From positions 1 through 6,233 of the forward strand of contig JBHELD010000034.1 of the NCBI GenBank assembly GCA_046263255.1: DNA of 6,233 nucleotides, in the 5' to 3' direction. The DNA comes from JALZEG01 sp046263255 (lineage in GTDB: Bacteria; Actinomycetota; CADDZG01; WHSQ01). A program made the position numbers and the translations under genes. Position 1 is the first letter of the stretch; every line of letters starts with the position of its first letter. This document shows positions 5,219 to 6,233 of the stretch, one piece after another. The notes under the pieces are model-generated. The model saw only the letters and a program-made list of their open reading frames with translations, ran no database searches and was not told the DNA's origin.

Positions 5219-6233
5219 ATGCGAACGTTTCGCTGGGTTGCGGTCGGCGCGGCCCTGTCGTTGCTGACGGCTCTGCCGGTGGCCGCCGGCCACGACGAGA
5301 GCCTGCACTCCGACAACATCGAGGAGATCGCACGGGGGCCCATCAAAGTCCCCGGAGGCGGCGTCGCCGACGGCTCCGACCTCGCCTTCGAGGGCGACGT
5401 CATCGTCGCCGGGTCGTACAGCGGGACGGCGCTTTTCAAGATCCTGAAGCGCGCCCCGTACGTCAGGCAGGTGGGATTCCACAACTGCGCCGGCGGCCAG
5501 GGCGACGTCAACGTCTACCGCGACCTCGTGTTCGTGTCGCTCGACTCACCTCAGTCGTCCGGCAGCGTCGGCTGCCCCGAGTCGGCGGGGATGGAGGGCG
5601 TTCGCATAGTCGACGTCTCCGACCCGTCGAACCCGGAGCAGGTGAACTTCGTCGAGACCGACTGCGGATCGCACACGAACGTCGTCAACCCGCGCGGCGA
5701 CAAGGTCTACGTGTACGTGATGTCGTATCCGCTAGGCGTGCCGAGCGCGAGCTGCAACGTGGCCTCGCATCGCAAGGTCTCGATCATCGAGGTCGACGTC
5801 GACGCCCCTGCGAAGGCGAAGGTCGTTGGGACCCTCGACGTCTCTCCCGAGATCGGCTGCCACGACGTGACGATCATGCCGGACGGGAAGCACGCCGCGG
5901 CGGCGTGCATCGGCGAGTCGCAGATCTGGGACGTCAGCGATCCTGCCCAGCCGGTGATCCTCTCCCGCATCGTCAATCCCGCCATCGAGATCCACCACGG
6001 CGCCGGCGTGACCTGGGACCAGAAGTACCTCGCGATCGCGGACGAGTTCGCCGGCTCGGTCACGGGCGAGTGCGCCGGCGACCGCAACAGCCCGGTCGGG
6101 GCGCTGTGGTTCTACGACATCTCCAACCGGCTCGTCCCCGTGCCGAAGAGCCACCTGCAGATCTCGCACCCGCGCCCGGCCGGCTACTGCTCGGCCCACC
6201 AAGCGAGCCTCGTGCCGCGCCGCGACGATCGCG
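5219..6233 (+). CDS. Secreted LVIVD-repeat beta-propeller protein (partial, C-terminus outside window)
   Basis: The frame opens at ATG 5219, 6 nt after GGGAGG (5207-5212), and stays open for 338 codons to the window edge. A signal peptide covers about residues 1-23 (RTFRW, hydrophobic core, VAA before Gly24). The mature part has repeated blades with D-V/I-S-D/N-P signatures: VRIVDVSDPSNPEQV (128-142), SQIWDVSDPAQPVIL (234-248) and ALWFYDISNRLVPV (295-308), as in LVIVD-repeat proteins. Other notable motifs are GSHTNVVNPRGDKVYVYVMS (150-169), GCHDVTIMPDGKHAAAACI (213-231) and IHHGAGVTWDQKYLAIADEF (258-277). Eight cysteines, unusual for a bacterial cytoplasmic protein, suggest disulfides outside the cell. 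The substrate is unknown. It differs clearly from the propeller at 2644-3897 apart from blade motifs. Any C-terminal anchor would lie beyond the window. Confidence 0.9.
   Translation, partial: MRTFRWVAVGAALSLLTALPVAAGHDESLHSDNIEEIARGPIKVPGGGVADGSDLAFEGDVIVAGSYSGTALFKILKRAPYVRQVGFHNCAGGQGDVNVYRDLVFVSLDSPQSSGSVGCPESAGMEGVRIVDVSDPSNPEQVNFVETDCGSHTNVVNPRGDKVYVYVMSYPLGVPSASCNVASHRKVSIIEVDVDAPAKAKVVGTLDVSPEIGCHDVTIMPDGKHAAAACIGESQIWDVSDPAQPVILSRIVNPAIEIHHGAGVTWDQKYLAIADEFAGSVTGECAGDRNSPVGALWFYDISNRLVPVPKSHLQISHPRPAGYCSAHQASLVPRRDDR

Noticed and set aside
4773..5511. Longer minus-strand frames covering the start of the second propeller
   Set aside because: They run antisense through the signal-peptide region of the gene at 5219; the small gene has its own GTG start with a good ribosome binding site at 5115-5122.
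5707..6202. Two minus-strand frames of 126 and 156 codons
   Set aside because: They are antisense shadows of the LVIVD-repeat gene, whose plus-strand frame has clear motifs and GC-rich third positions.
1..6233. Mobile element, CRISPR array, tRNA, rRNA or defence system
   Set aside because: No transposase or integrase motif, no spaced repeat series, no cloverleaf and no known defence domain was seen on either strand.

Overview
The window is GC-rich, with strongly GC-biased third codon positions, several non-ATG starts (TTG, GTG) with good Shine-Dalgarno sequences, and secreted proteins of types common in high-GC Gram-positive lineages. This fits an Actinomycetota genome, possibly of the Thermoleophilia/Solirubrobacterales kind. 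The lineage is an inference from gene types and composition; no rRNA or other marker gene is present.

Left part (1-1303): on the minus strand, a 140-aa membrane-anchored protein (505-927) overlaps by ATGA a multi-pass membrane protein of HTTM/DoxX-like appearance (1-508, cut by the window edge). A 373-bp gene-free stretch (931-1303) follows. It is rich in inverted repeats and leads into a plus-strand cyclopropane-fatty-acyl-phospholipid synthase family gene (1304-2590) that keeps the recognisable catalytic motifs.

Middle (2591-4545): a minus-strand secreted choice-of-anchor-B-type LVIVD beta-propeller protein (2644-3897) converges on the synthase gene. It diverges, across an 87-bp spacer, from a plus-strand acidic lipoprotein (3985-4545, TTG start).

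Right part (4546-6233): a convergent spacer with hairpins and a perfect 14-bp palindrome is followed by a small minus-strand gene (4768-5109) of unknown family that appears frameshifted near its 3' end. A 109-bp divergent spacer holds a 7-bp inverted repeat and an imperfect hairpin with an anti-Shine-Dalgarno-like arm. The window ends in a second secreted LVIVD-repeat protein (5219 to beyond the edge).

The theme is cell envelope: a lipid-modifying methyltransferase, membrane proteins, a lipoprotein and two exported propellers. Apart from the ATGA-coupled pair, the genes alternate in strand and do not form one operon. I see no mobile element, CRISPR array, tRNA, rRNA or defence system. The most interesting signals are the two structured leaders, the frameshifted small gene and the anchor-less propeller.
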